Shown one piece after another: positions 15,480-24,531 of a stretch of DNA of 64,000 nucleotides. The notes under the pieces were generated by a model that saw nothing but the letters and a program-made list of their open reading frames with translations, had not been told where the DNA came from and did not search any database. The translations under genes were made by a program, and so were the position numbers. Positions within the stretch are counted from its first letter, which is position 1; each line of letters opens with the position of its first letter. Source of the stretch: an uncultured Oscillospiraceae bacterium (GTDB lineage Bacteria; Bacillota; Clostridia; Oscillospirales; Acutalibacteraceae); the NCBI GenBank assembly GCA_949283785.1, contig CASDTR010000069.1:22897-86896 (forward strand), given 5' to 3'.

Positions 15480-16394
15480 ATGGGCAGCGTTGCGGCAGTT
15501 GTTGTGACATATAATCGTTTGGACGATTTAAAGAAAAATTTAGAGATGCTTAGGAAGCAGACAAGAGTTCCCGATGCAGTTTATGTAATCAATAACGCTT
15601 CAACCGATGCTACGACCGCATTTCTGGAGGAGTTATCGGAAAACGACAATCTGTTTCGTCACTGTCTCCTTGAAAAGAACGCAGGCGGAGCGGGAGGTTT
15701 TTCTTACGGATTGGAAAAAGCCTGCAAAGAAGGTTATGACTGGGTATGGCTCATGGATGATGACGGACGTCCGCAAAATAATGATACTCTTGAAAAGCTG
15801 ATGAATGTGGCTGAAAAGGAGTCGAATTATTCGCTTATAAACTGTAATGTGCTCTGGGACGGAAATGAATTGTCGTTCAAAATAGGAACTGAGTATAACA
15901 CTCTGGAGGAGCAAAGGCTGAATATTCCGTCAGGGATAATTGAAAACTGTGCCTGTGTTTTTAACGGTTCCTTGTTCGGCCGCGAGGTTTATGAACGTAT
16001 CGGAACCATAAAGAAGGAGTATTTTATAAGAGGGGACGAAGTTGAGTATCTAATGCGCTGCAAAAACAACGGCGTAAAAGTGTTAACGGTAATAGACTCC
16101 CTTTATTATCATCCGAAAACTGAGTATGCTCATTTGAAATTTTTAGGAAAGCCCTTTGATTATGAATGTATGGCTGTTTGGAAACAGTTCTTCTTAATAA
16201 GGAATTATGTTGCGACTTATTATACTACCGCAAACGAACAGCAGAAAAAGACCATAAAGCGCGGGCTGCAGCTTATTTTGCTCGGCGTAATTTTGCATGA
16301 CCGCAGTATAAAACGTCTTAGGTATTGCTTGCAGGCAGTAAGAGAAGGTAAAAAAGGTATTTTTGACAACCGTTTCAGAGGTGGAAAAAAATGA
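15480..16394 (+). CDS. Glycosyltransferase family 2, galactofuranosyl/rhamnosyl type
   Basis: 304 residues. AAVVVTYNRLDDLKKNLEMLRKQTRVPDAVYVINNASTD is the GT-A donor site. WVWLMDDDGRPQNNDTLEKL has a DDD metal motif as in GlfT2-like enzymes. ACVFNGSLFGREVYERIGTIKKEYFIRGDEVEYLMRCKNNG holds the acceptor-side acids. The UDP-galactopyranose mutase at 23345 makes UDP-galactofuranose, so this enzyme is the best candidate to use it (inference). AGGAGG sits 8 bases upstream; it overlaps the acyltransferase gene by 4 bases. Confidence 0.87.
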   Translation: MGSVAAVVVTYNRLDDLKKNLEMLRKQTRVPDAVYVINNASTDATTAFLEELSENDNLFRHCLLEKNAGGAGGFSYGLEKACKEGYDWVWLMDDDGRPQNNDTLEKLMNVAEKESNYSLINCNVLWDGNELSFKIGTEYNTLEEQRLNIPSGIIENCACVFNGSLFGREVYERIGTIKKEYFIRGDEVEYLMRCKNNGVKVLTVIDSLYYHPKTEYAHLKFLGKPFDYECMAVWKQFFLIRNYVATYYTTANEQQKKTIKRGLQLILLGVILHDRSIKRLRYCLQAVREGKKGIFDNRFRGGKK

Positions 16395-17440
16395 AGGAAA
16401 GAAATGGAAGCATAGATTTATTGAAATGCTTGTGTATGCTGTTTGTTGTAATCACTCATTTTATGGGGCATTCCGATTATCTGATGGCATTGACAAAAGA
16501 TACCGTTGTATATTATTGTGCCAATTATGTATCTTCTATGATAAAAGTTGCCGTGCCTGTTTTTGTGCTGATAACAGGTTATTTCGGTATTTCTTTTAAA
16601 TTGGAAAAAGCGGTAACAATGGAGATCTCTCTGCTGTTTTACAGCCTGCTTACATTTATAATTGCACTTGCGGTTTTCGGCAGCGAAATAGAACATTCAG
16701 CGACTTACATATTGAAAACCGTTTTGCCTTTTTCGTACAAGTCTTGGTGGTTTGCGACAAATTATATTGTATTAATGTTCTTTGCACCATACATTAACGC
16801 TTTAATAAATGCTATTGACCAAAAACGGCACATGTGTTTATTAGCTATTTGCTTCATACTTTTCAATGTTGTTTCCTCTTTTTCACTGGAACCGATAGAC
16901 ACGACGGGCGGATATTCCTTTGTCAATTTTATTTTTCTTTATTTGATTGGACGCTATATCAGGATCTACGGCCTTTTCGAGAAAATTAAGAGATATCAAT
17001 GGCTTTTAGGATATTTCTTCTTCAGTTTACTGATTTTGATAAGCTATCGCCTTTATGGAAATTACAAATTCGGAACATATAACAGCGTTTTGCTGTTATT
17101 ATCTTCAGTTTCACTTTTTAACGTATTTGTAAAGACGAAAATTAAAACCACGGTATTTTCACATATGGTTCCGTATACATTTGCAGTATATCTGATATCT
17201 GACAGTTTCTATATGCGAGAAATAATTAATAAGAGAATAATTGATTTTCAGCAAATGACAGATACCTGTATGTCTTTGGTGGTTATGCTTTTGTACGGAA
17301 TAGCAGTAATGGCGGTATGTATGTTAATTGATTACATATGGAAACTTGCATTCGGAAAGCTTAATAATAAAATAGTTGTGTTTTTCTGTAAAAAAGCACG
17401 CATCATTTGGAACAAAGCCGTTGCGCTATTAATGAACTGA
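16391..17440 (+). CDS. Acyltransferase family 3 membrane protein
   Basis: 349 residues, about ten membrane helices. It begins RNGSIDLLKCLCMLFVVITHFMGHSDYL, the Acyl_transf_3 signature with the conserved His in the first helix. Enzymes of this family O-acetylate (or succinylate) sugars on the polymer using an acyl donor that crosses the membrane. Its place between glycosyltransferase genes says it decorates the repeat unit. Acetyl is the likeliest group; this is not shown by sequence. It overlaps the previous gene by 4 bases. Confidence 0.87.
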   Translation: MKERNGSIDLLKCLCMLFVVITHFMGHSDYLMALTKDTVVYYCANYVSSMIKVAVPVFVLITGYFGISFKLEKAVTMEISLLFYSLLTFIIALAVFGSEIEHSATYILKTVLPFSYKSWWFATNYIVLMFFAPYINALINAIDQKRHMCLLAICFILFNVVSSFSLEPIDTTGGYSFVNFIFLYLIGRYIRIYGLFEKIKRYQWLLGYFFFSLLILISYRLYGNYKFGTYNSVLLLLSSVSLFNVFVKTKIKTTVFSHMVPYTFAVYLISDSFYMREIINKRIIDFQQMTDTCMSLVVMLLYGIAVMAVCMLIDYIWKLAFGKLNNKIVVFFCKKARIIWNKAVALLMN

Positions 17441-17468
17441 GTTTTTGAGGTGTGGAAGGAGCTAAATA

Positions 17469-18197
17469 ATGAGTATTCCGAAAATAATACATTATTGTTG
17501 GTTTGGCGGAACCATTCCGGCAAAATTTGAGAAATACATTTCCCAGTGGAAAAAGAAATGTCCGGATTATGAGTTTAAATTATGGAATGAGTCGAATGTT
17601 GATTTTGATTCTTCAGAATACTTAAAGAAAGCAGTAAGTGCCGGGAAATGGGCCTTTGTCGCTGATTTTGTTCGGTTGGAGGCGCTTTATAAATACGGCG
17701 GAATATATCTGGATACCGATGTTGAATTGCTGTCGGGCTTTGATCAGCTTCTGGAAAATCATGTTGTATTCGGATTTGAAACCAGCAAGCAGATAAACGG
17801 GGCAATTATTTTGACAGAGAAAGAAAACCCTTTTATTCTCGAAGTGATTGAGACATACAAGACATTGTCCTTTGAGGGAAAAGATATTGTTGAGAACATG
17901 ATTCCGATTCCTTATATATTAAGCAGGATGGCTGAAAAAAGGGGTGCGCAGTTAAACGGAGAAACGCAGACAGTCAACGGAATAACGCTGCTCTCCAGAG
18001 ATTATTTTTATCCTCTTTCCTTTGAAGGCGAAGGTAAATGCTTTTCGAAAAATACCATTGCCATTCACCAATATGCCGGCTCGTGGTCTAACAATATAAC
18101 GAAGCTCGACGTGTTTTTGAAGAAAAACTTTTCAATTTCCATACAGCCTATAATTCGGGGAATGTCGAAACTGAAAAGAAAATTGCTGCGAAAATAA
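17469..18197 (+). CDS. Glycosyltransferase family 32 (capsular polysaccharide synthesis)
   Basis: 242 residues. IPKIIHYCWFGGTIPAKFEKYISQWKKKCPDYEFKLWNESN is the typical GT32 start, and VRLEALYKYGGIYLDTDVELL carries the DxD metal-binding motif (about 77-82). Similar proteins transfer galactose or mannose in Gram-positive capsule loci. The C-terminus is basic (KLKRKLLRK) and may touch the membrane. GGAAGGAG precedes the start by 8 bases. Soluble cytoplasmic enzyme; donor unknown. Confidence 0.9.
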   Translation: MSIPKIIHYCWFGGTIPAKFEKYISQWKKKCPDYEFKLWNESNVDFDSSEYLKKAVSAGKWAFVADFVRLEALYKYGGIYLDTDVELLSGFDQLLENHVVFGFETSKQINGAIILTEKENPFILEVIETYKTLSFEGKDIVENMIPIPYILSRMAEKRGAQLNGETQTVNGITLLSRDYFYPLSFEGEGKCFSKNTIAIHQYAGSWSNNITKLDVFLKKNFSISIQPIIRGMSKLKRKLLRK

Positions 18198-18249
18198 AAC
18201 TCAATCAGTGAGCGTAAATGTAAGAACATCAAAGCAAGAGGGTGCTGTA

Positions 18250-19392
18250 ATGATAAAAGTATTGTTCTTTTTGCCTACTTTGGGAAACGGTGGAGCGGAA
18301 AAGGTTTTAGTGAATCTTGTGAATAATATGAATACAGAGAGATTCGATATTACCGTTATGACGCTGTTTGATGTAGGTGAAAATCGTGAACGTTTGGCTC
18401 CGCATATCAGATACATATCATGTATGAAAAAAGCACCGAAAGGTTTAAGTCAATTAATGAAGTTTGCGTCTCCCGAGATGCTTCATCGTTTGTTTATAAA
18501 AGAGTCATACGATCTCGAGATAGCGTATCTTGAAGGAATAGCGACGCGAATCATAAGCGGCTGTTCAAATTTGAAAACGAAAAAAATTGCCTGGGTACAC
18601 ACGGAATTTGCAAATGAGGCTTTTGCGGCGCATGTATACCGTAATTTCAGAGAAACCGTGGAGCGTTACAAAAAATATGATGCTGTTGCCTGTGTTTCCG
18701 AGCAGGTGCGCAGCCGTTTTTGTACGCTGCTCGGTGTCGCCGGTGAAAAAGCGGTTGTGCAGTATAATACCAATGAAAGCAGCCTTATCCGCACTCTTGC
18801 CGTTGAGCCTGTAACGGATTGTGATTTTTCGGAAAATGAGTTTAAGATTATAGCTGTAGGCAAAATTATCCGCAATAAAGGTTTTGACAGGCTGGCAAGG
18901 ACTCTGAAAAGATTACTTGACGATGGCTTAAAGGTACATATGTATATTGCCGGAGTGGGCGAGGACAAAGGCAAAATCGAAAAATATCTTGCGTCTGAGG
19001 GAATAAGCTCTGCGTTTACTTTTTTGGGCTATCAAAAAAATCCATATCGCTATGTCAGCCGATGCGACCTTTTCGTCTGCTCGAGCTATCGTGAAGGTTT
19101 TTCCACTGCGGCGACCGAAGCGCTTATAGTGGGAACGCCTGTTTTAACAGTCGATGTATCAGGGATGAGAGAACTTTTGGGCGATAACAACGATTACGGA
19201 ATCATCGTTCCCAATGATGATGAAAGCCTGTACAAAGGACTGAGAGATTATATTACCGATTCTCAATTACAGCAAAAATATAAAGAGCTGGCTCGGGAGC
19301 GCGGGAAACGCTTTGACAGAGATGTTACCGTGACCGAAACGGAAAATATGCTGCTCGATGTTGCTTACGGTACGGAGGAAATCAAATGCTGA
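18250..19392 (+). CDS. Glycosyltransferase family 4
   Basis: 380 residues, GT-B fold. KVLFFLPTLGNGGAEKVLVNLVNNM is the classic acceptor-side glycine loop. FKIIAVGKIIRNKGFDRLARTL, FTFLGYQKNPYRYVSRCDLFVCSSYREGFSTAATEALIVG (EX7E: E...GFSTAATE) and VDVSGMRELLG form the donor site. Start at 18250 is preferred because GAGGGTG lies 7 bases before; a GTG at 18208 would add 14 residues unlike the family. It overlaps the pyruvyltransferase gene by 7 bases. Confidence 0.9.
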   Translation: MIKVLFFLPTLGNGGAEKVLVNLVNNMNTERFDITVMTLFDVGENRERLAPHIRYISCMKKAPKGLSQLMKFASPEMLHRLFIKESYDLEIAYLEGIATRIISGCSNLKTKKIAWVHTEFANEAFAAHVYRNFRETVERYKKYDAVACVSEQVRSRFCTLLGVAGEKAVVQYNTNESSLIRTLAVEPVTDCDFSENEFKIIAVGKIIRNKGFDRLARTLKRLLDDGLKVHMYIAGVGEDKGKIEKYLASEGISSAFTFLGYQKNPYRYVSRCDLFVCSSYREGFSTAATEALIVGTPVLTVDVSGMRELLGDNNDYGIIVPNDDESLYKGLRDYITDSQLQQKYKELARERGKRFDRDVTVTETENMLLDVAYGTEEIKC

Positions 19393-20453
19393 AAGTTGCA
19401 ATTATTACATTTCACAGAGCTATAAATTACGGAGCGGTGCTTCAAACATATGCTTTATCAAAATACCTGAGTGACTCAGGCTATGACGTTAAGGTGCTGG
19501 ATTACCGTTCGGAAACTATTGAAAGCAGCTATAAGGTGCGTTTCAAACCGAACATGAATTCCTTTAAGCAAATGCTGTTGCTGCCTTTTTCAGAAAAGAA
19601 AAAAAGAAAATTTTATGAGTTCATTGATAAAAATATTCCTCATACCCGTCCGCTGTATACCGTTGAGGATTTGAGAGAGGAAGCCCGTAATTTTGATTTT
19701 GTAGTTACAGGCAGCGACCAGGTATGGAACAGTCAGTGGACTGCCGGGGACAACGCATTTTTGCTGAATTTCTGTGAAGATGAGCAGAAGGTTTCATACG
19801 CTGCCAGTATCGGAAAAAGCAGCATTTCAGAAGAGGAAGAAGAGCGTCTTAAAAAGCATTTGATAAATTTCCGTGCGATTTCGGTAAGAGAGAAAACAGG
19901 AAAGGATTTGCTTGATTCTTTAATTCAAAAGGATATTTCTGTAAATTGCGACCCTGTCGCATTGCTCAGCAAGGGGCAGTGGAAGCAGGCGGCGGCTGTT
20001 CCGAAGGAGAAAAATTATATTTTGGTTTACATGCTTGTTAAATCGGACAGTTTAATGAATGCCGCTGTTGAATACGGAAAGAAAAACGGCAAGCAGGTAA
20101 TTCTTATTAACGATAATATAAGAAAGCAATATCCTGTAATTTATAAGCGTTATATTTCGCCGCAGGAATTTGTGGGTCTTTTCTGTAATGCCGGCTGTGT
20201 GTTTACCAATTCATTTCACGGAACCATGTTTTCAATTATTTTTGAAAAAGAGGTTCATGTTGAATTACAGAAGTATAAGGACGCGCCGAATTCAAGATTC
20301 GTCGATCTGCTTTCACAGGTAGGAATGGAAAACTGTGTATTTGAGGGTGGACATGTTGACGATAATTATGTGAAACCGCAATATGAGTCGGTTAAAGCAA
20401 AGCTGGAGCAGATGCAGAATGAGACGAAAGAGTATTTTGAAAAAGCATTTTGA
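19386..20453 (+). CDS. Polysaccharide pyruvyl transferase family protein
   Basis: 355 residues. VAIITFHRAINYGAVLQTYALSKYLSDSGYDVKVLDYRS is the N-terminal PS_pyruv_trans signature. FVVTGSDQVWNSQWTAGDNAFLLNFCEDEQKVSYAASIGKSS, ISVREKTGKDLL and FTNSFHGTMFSIIFEK, with the conserved SFHG histidine, follow in family order. Such enzymes attach a pyruvate ketal from phosphoenolpyruvate to a sugar, adding negative charge. In many Firmicutes loci this family sits next to an FrhB-type protein, as it does here. Confidence 0.88.
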   Translation: MLKVAIITFHRAINYGAVLQTYALSKYLSDSGYDVKVLDYRSETIESSYKVRFKPNMNSFKQMLLLPFSEKKKRKFYEFIDKNIPHTRPLYTVEDLREEARNFDFVVTGSDQVWNSQWTAGDNAFLLNFCEDEQKVSYAASIGKSSISEEEEERLKKHLINFRAISVREKTGKDLLDSLIQKDISVNCDPVALLSKGQWKQAAAVPKEKNYILVYMLVKSDSLMNAAVEYGKKNGKQVILINDNIRKQYPVIYKRYISPQEFVGLFCNAGCVFTNSFHGTMFSIIFEKEVHVELQKYKDAPNSRFVDLLSQVGMENCVFEGGHVDDNYVKPQYESVKAKLEQMQNETKEYFEKAF

Positions 20454-20467
20454 GAGGGTCTGCTAAA

Positions 20468-21445
20468 ATGAAAGGTATTGATAATACTGATATTTGTGCA
20501 TATGGTGTAATCAACAAAAACAGCAACACACTTTTGCATTCATCTTCCGGAGGCGTGGTACCTGAGTTGTGCAGTAAAATTTTAAAGGAAGGCGGTTCTG
20601 TTTGCACCTGCATTTATAATTATGATTTCCATGAGTTGCGGCATGCTTTGATTAAGGATGTCTCTCAGCTCGGGAAAATGGAAAGTTCTAAATATTTTCA
20701 GTCGGATATTACCGAAATATTTTCGATTACCGAGGAATATTTAAAAGGCAACAAAAATAAAAAGCTTTTATTTATCGGTACGCCTTGTCAGTGTGCGGCA
20801 ATTAAGAGTTATTTTAATACAAAACATGTTTCCGGTGAAAATTTGATTTGTGTGGACATTATTTGTCACGGTGTGGGCAGTAATCAAATTTGGAATGATT
20901 TTACAGAAGATATTGAAAAAAAGAATAATGATAAAATAGTAAAGATAAGCTTTAAAGATAAGAGATACGGTTGGCTTATGCCATATGCAGTTGCACAGAG
21001 CAAAAGTGGAAAAGAATATGATTTGTGCGATTATATGACTTTGTATAATAAGAATCTTATTATGCGTGACGAGTGTTATGAGTGCCCCTTTTCTTCAGTA
21101 GAGAGAGAAGGCGATATTACGGTTGGCGATTTTTGGAATGTAAAGAAGGCTGTTCCTTCATTTTATAATGAAAAAGGTGTTTCCAGTGTTTTGTGTAATA
21201 CAGAAAAAGGAAAGGCATTGTTTTTATCGGTAATCGAGAAATTTTATACGGTTTTAGTTTCCACGGAGGATTGTATTCAGCCAAATATGATGCATCCGAC
21301 CGAGAAGAACCCTCTTTCTGATAAATTTTGGATAGAGTATCAAAATAAAGGTTTCAGATATGTGAGAAAAAAATATGCTTCAAAAACAATGGCAGATCGC
21401 ATTAAGCGACATTTATTTGTGAAGATTGGTTTATGGAAGGTATAA
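20468..21445 (+). CDS. FrhB-type F420 hydrogenase/dehydrogenase beta subunit domain protein
   Basis: 325 residues. It has the FrhB N and C domains: SSSGGVVPELCSKILKEGG, LLFIGTPCQCAAIKSYF, LICVDIICHGVGSNQIWNDF, MRDECYECPFSSVEREGDITVGDFWNV. The family binds flavin and Fe-S clusters and reduces or oxidises a sugar or cofactor. In capsule loci its substrate is unknown. The usual N-terminal 4Fe-4S ferredoxin domain is missing from this protein and is encoded by the separate gene that follows at 21448. Start at 20468 (GAGAGGG upstream); a TTG at 20450 overlaps the pyruvyltransferase stop. Confidence 0.85.
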   Translation: MKGIDNTDICAYGVINKNSNTLLHSSSGGVVPELCSKILKEGGSVCTCIYNYDFHELRHALIKDVSQLGKMESSKYFQSDITEIFSITEEYLKGNKNKKLLFIGTPCQCAAIKSYFNTKHVSGENLICVDIICHGVGSNQIWNDFTEDIEKKNNDKIVKISFKDKRYGWLMPYAVAQSKSGKEYDLCDYMTLYNKNLIMRDECYECPFSSVEREGDITVGDFWNVKKAVPSFYNEKGVSSVLCNTEKGKALFLSVIEKFYTVLVSTEDCIQPNMMHPTEKNPLSDKFWIEYQNKGFRYVRKKYASKTMADRIKRHLFVKIGLWKV

Positions 21446-21447
21446 GT

Positions 21448-21636
21448 ATGGTTAAAGACGGTTTCCAAATGTGCAACAAATGCTGTGGCTGCGGAGCATG
21501 CGCCGGTATTTGTCCGAAAAATGCGATAGGCATGGAAAAAAATTTTAAAGGCTTTTTGTATCCGAAGTTTGATGAAAAAAAGTGTATAAAATGCGGCTTA
21601 TGCATAGAGGTATGTCCCCTTAGAAAAACGCAATAA
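21448..21636 (+). CDS. Small 4Fe-4S dicluster ferredoxin, detached domain of the FrhB protein
   Basis: 62 residues. The two cluster motifs are C12-x2-C15-x2-C18-x3-C22-P and C46-x2-C49-x2-C52-x3-C56-P, typical of a 2[4Fe-4S] ferredoxin. This is exactly the module normally fused to the N-terminus of FrhB-type capsule proteins. Here it is a free protein encoded 2 bases after the FrhB gene, so electron transfer between the two is very likely. Start at 21448 follows GGAAGG by 7 bases; an ATG at 21433 would overlap the previous gene. Confidence 0.85.
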   Translation: MVKDGFQMCNKCCGCGACAGICPKNAIGMEKNFKGFLYPKFDEKKCIKCGLCIEVCPLRKTQ

Positions 21637-21751
21637 GTGGAATAGATTTAATTTTTTAAGTGATGCAGCAAGTTAATGTTATTTATAATAACGGATGTAA
21701 ACATGAAAGCGGTGCTTATATTCAAATAAGATTAGAGGAAAAGGAAAAATC

Positions 21752-23248
21752 ATGAGTAAGGTAAGAAAATTGTTGGCAAATCTTGGCATGAGTATAATAA
21801 GCCAAGGAGTTATTCTGTTTTTAGGTTTTATAATACCCAGGATAATAATGATTTCCTACGGTTCAGATACAAACGGCCTTACGAGCACAATAACTCAGAT
21901 TTTCACCTATATGTCTTTGCTGGAGGCGGGAATCAGCCAGGCAACAAGAAATAAGCTGTTTAAACCTATAAATGAGGAAAACAAATCGGAAATTTCTTAT
22001 TGGATGTCGGTTTCGAGGCGTTATTTCAGAAACATTTCCGCAATATATTTTTGTGCTGTAGCAGTGCTTGCCGCAGTGCTGCCGTTTATTTTAAACACGA
22101 ATGTAGAATATTGGACAATTGCGTTCTATATTCTCTTTGAGGGCTTGACGAGTGTAGTTTCATTCTATTTTATAAACACCTGGGTAGCGTTTTTGACTGC
22201 AAAAGGTGACATGTATGTTGTCAATTCCTTAACCTTATTTAATAAGGTATTGTGCTACGGCGTAAAAATAGTTTTGGCGCTGCTCGGATTAAACATTGCA
22301 CTTATTCAGGTAGGCTATTTTGCTGTTTCGATTATTCAGGTTATTCTCTATTTCCTGTATATGAAGAAAAAGTACAATTGGATAGATTATTCGGTTTCTG
22401 TTAAGGGAGCCGTGCTGCCGGACCGAAGGTCATATATCATTACGGAGATCGCCTGGACGATTTTTTCCTCGACAGATATGATTTTACTGTCAATATTTGT
22501 ATCGACTTCGATGTCCAGTGTTTATTCTGTCTATAATCTTCCCTTTGTGGCTCTGAACAGTCTGCTGAATGCGGTATATTGCGCACTGAGCTATAATCTT
22601 GGAATTACATACCACGAAGATATAAAGAAATATATGAAAGTCCACGATATATTCAACAGTCTGTTTGTAGGCGGCATGACTGTACTGATGTCGGTTACAT
22701 ATGTTTTGCTGATACCGTTTGTCAAACTCTATACAAAGGGAATAACGGACGTAAACTATATTTATCCCATACTTCCGCTGCTGTTTTGTTTGGTTCAGCT
22801 TTTGTCATGGAGCCGCTTTGTGTCCGGAAACCTGCTTGGTGTCGCTGGAAGAATTAAACCGTCAGTGAAAATCAGTGTTATTGAAGCTCTGACAAATTTA
22901 GTATTGTCTCTCGCCTTCATTCAGAAGTGGGGAATTGTGGGCGTATTGGTAGCTACTGTGGCTGCATTGCCGCTTAAGGTGATTTATTGCAATTATGTAT
23001 CTGAAAAAATCATAATGAAGCGCTCCGGAATTAGAACGATTTCTATTTTAGGAATAAATTATCTTATTTTTACAGCGACTGTTATAGTAAATATGTTTAT
23101 TGATCTTAACATTGACAGCTATATATCTTTTATATTATACGGTATGCTGATTTTTTCAGTGATATTTGTTGTTTCGGTGTTGCTCAACATATTGGTAAAT
23201 AGGGATCTGGTTAATATTAAAGCTATAATAAAAAGAAAAATCCTGTGA
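21752..23248 (+). CDS. Polysaccharide flippase, Wzx-like (MOP superfamily)
   Basis: 498 residues, 12-14 hydrophobic segments. The N-terminal LGMSIISQGVILFLGFIIPRIIMISYGSDTNGLTSTITQIFTYMSLLEAGISQATRNKL is the usual start of oligosaccharide-flippase proteins. It would carry the undecaprenyl-linked repeat unit from the cytoplasmic to the outer leaflet for the EpsG-type polymerase. AGAGGAAAAGG lies upstream of the start. There is a 115-base gap before it, so it could have its own control, though no promoter is clear. Confidence 0.88.
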   Translation: MSKVRKLLANLGMSIISQGVILFLGFIIPRIIMISYGSDTNGLTSTITQIFTYMSLLEAGISQATRNKLFKPINEENKSEISYWMSVSRRYFRNISAIYFCAVAVLAAVLPFILNTNVEYWTIAFYILFEGLTSVVSFYFINTWVAFLTAKGDMYVVNSLTLFNKVLCYGVKIVLALLGLNIALIQVGYFAVSIIQVILYFLYMKKKYNWIDYSVSVKGAVLPDRRSYIITEIAWTIFSSTDMILLSIFVSTSMSSVYSVYNLPFVALNSLLNAVYCALSYNLGITYHEDIKKYMKVHDIFNSLFVGGMTVLMSVTYVLLIPFVKLYTKGITDVNYIYPILPLLFCLVQLLSWSRFVSGNLLGVAGRIKPSVKISVIEALTNLVLSLAFIQKWGIVGVLVATVAALPLKVIYCNYVSEKIIMKRSGIRTISILGINYLIFTATVIVNMFIDLNIDSYISFILYGMLIFSVIFVVSVLLNILVNRDLVNIKAIIKRKIL

Positions 23249-23344
23249 TGATTCTTGATAAAAGGGAATGTGATTTTATTTCAAAATATATTCGCTTTGT
23301 TATTTGATTAATGCCTCATGGCTGTGATAAACAAGGAGACTGTG

Positions 23345-24454
23345 ATGAAATACGATTATTTAATTGTAGGAGCGGGTCTGTACGGTGCTGTATTTGCCAG
23401 GCAGATGATGGACCGCGGTAAAAAAGTTCTTGTGATTGATAAGAGGGAGCATATTGCGGGAAACGTATATACTGAGAAGATTGAAGGCATCAATTTCCAC
23501 AAATACGGAGCGCATATTTTTCACACGAATAATACTGAGGTATGGAATTATGTAAACCGCTTTGCCGTATTCAATCGTTTTACAAATTCACCGGTTGCCA
23601 ATTATAAAGGGGAATTATATTCATTGCCCTTCAATATGTATACTTTTAATAAAATGTGGGGCGTTACGACGCCTGAGCAGGCCTCGGCGATAATTGAAGA
23701 GCAGAAAAAAGAGATAACAGGTGAGCCGAAAAATCTTGAGGAACAGGCGATTTCACTGGTCGGACGCGATATCTACGAAAAACTGATCAAGGGATACACG
23801 GAGAAACAGTGGGGCCGCGATTGCAAAGATCTGCCCGCATTTATAATCAAGAGACTTCCCGTGAGGCTTGTATTTGACAATAATTATTTTAATGCTCTTT
23901 ACCAAGGTATTCCTGTCGGAGGCTATACTAAAATGGTTGAGAATATGCTCAAGGGCGCAGAGGTAAAGCTCGGCGTTGACTATTTGGAAGATAAAGAGCG
24001 TTATGATTCCATGGCTGAGAAGGTAGTGTTCACCGGCGCCATTGATGCGTATTTCGGGTATTCTCTCGGATATCTTGAATATCGTTCGGTTCGATTTGAG
24101 AATGAAATCATGGATATCCCGAATTTTCAGGGTAATGCCGCAGTGAATTACACGGACAGAGAAACACCGTGGACCAGAATCATTGAGCATAAATGGTTTG
24201 AATTCGGAAAAGATGAACAGGGAAACGATCTGCCTAAGACTATTATCAGCAGAGAGTACAGTTCTGAATGGAAACCGGGTGATGAGCCTTATTATCCTGT
24301 GAATGATGAAAAGAACGGAAAGCTTTATGAGAAGTATAAGAAGCTTGCGCAAGCAGAAAAGAATGTAATATTCGGCGGCCGACTTGGGGAATATAAGTAT
24401 TATGATATGGATCAGGTAATTGCGGCCGCGTTGGAAAGGTGCTTGAAGGAATAA
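23345..24454 (+). CDS. glf: UDP-galactopyranose mutase
   Basis: 369 residues. The FAD-binding start YDYLIVGAGLYGAVFARQMMDRGKKVLVIDKR is followed by the UGM signature GNVYTEKIEGINFHKYGAHIFHTNNTEVWNYV and GYTEKQWGRDCKDLP, then the active-site region IPVGGYTKMVENML. It isomerises UDP-galactopyranose to UDP-galactofuranose, so the polymer should contain galactofuranose. Start at 23345 follows AAGGAG by 8 bases; an ATG at 23318 lacks a site. A terminator at 24471-24502 closes the synthesis part of the locus. Confidence 0.95.
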   Translation: MKYDYLIVGAGLYGAVFARQMMDRGKKVLVIDKREHIAGNVYTEKIEGINFHKYGAHIFHTNNTEVWNYVNRFAVFNRFTNSPVANYKGELYSLPFNMYTFNKMWGVTTPEQASAIIEEQKKEITGEPKNLEEQAISLVGRDIYEKLIKGYTEKQWGRDCKDLPAFIIKRLPVRLVFDNNYFNALYQGIPVGGYTKMVENMLKGAEVKLGVDYLEDKERYDSMAEKVVFTGAIDAYFGYSLGYLEYRSVRFENEIMDIPNFQGNAAVNYTDRETPWTRIIEHKWFEFGKDEQGNDLPKTIISREYSSEWKPGDEPYYPVNDEKNGKLYEKYKKLAQAEKNVIFGGRLGEYKYYDMDQVIAAALERCLKE

Positions 24455-24470
24455 CGGAGGAGTCGTTTTT

Positions 24471-24502
24471 AAGTCATATAAGATTTTCTGTGTGACTTTT
24501 TT
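24471..24502 (+). terminator. Terminator after glf
   Basis: AAGTCATA (24471-24478) pairs with TGTGACTT (24491-24498) with one G-U, followed by TTTTTT. It marks the end of the polysaccharide synthesis block. Confidence 0.65.
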
Positions 24503-24531
24503 CAATACAGCTTCAAAAATCTTATCAACAG

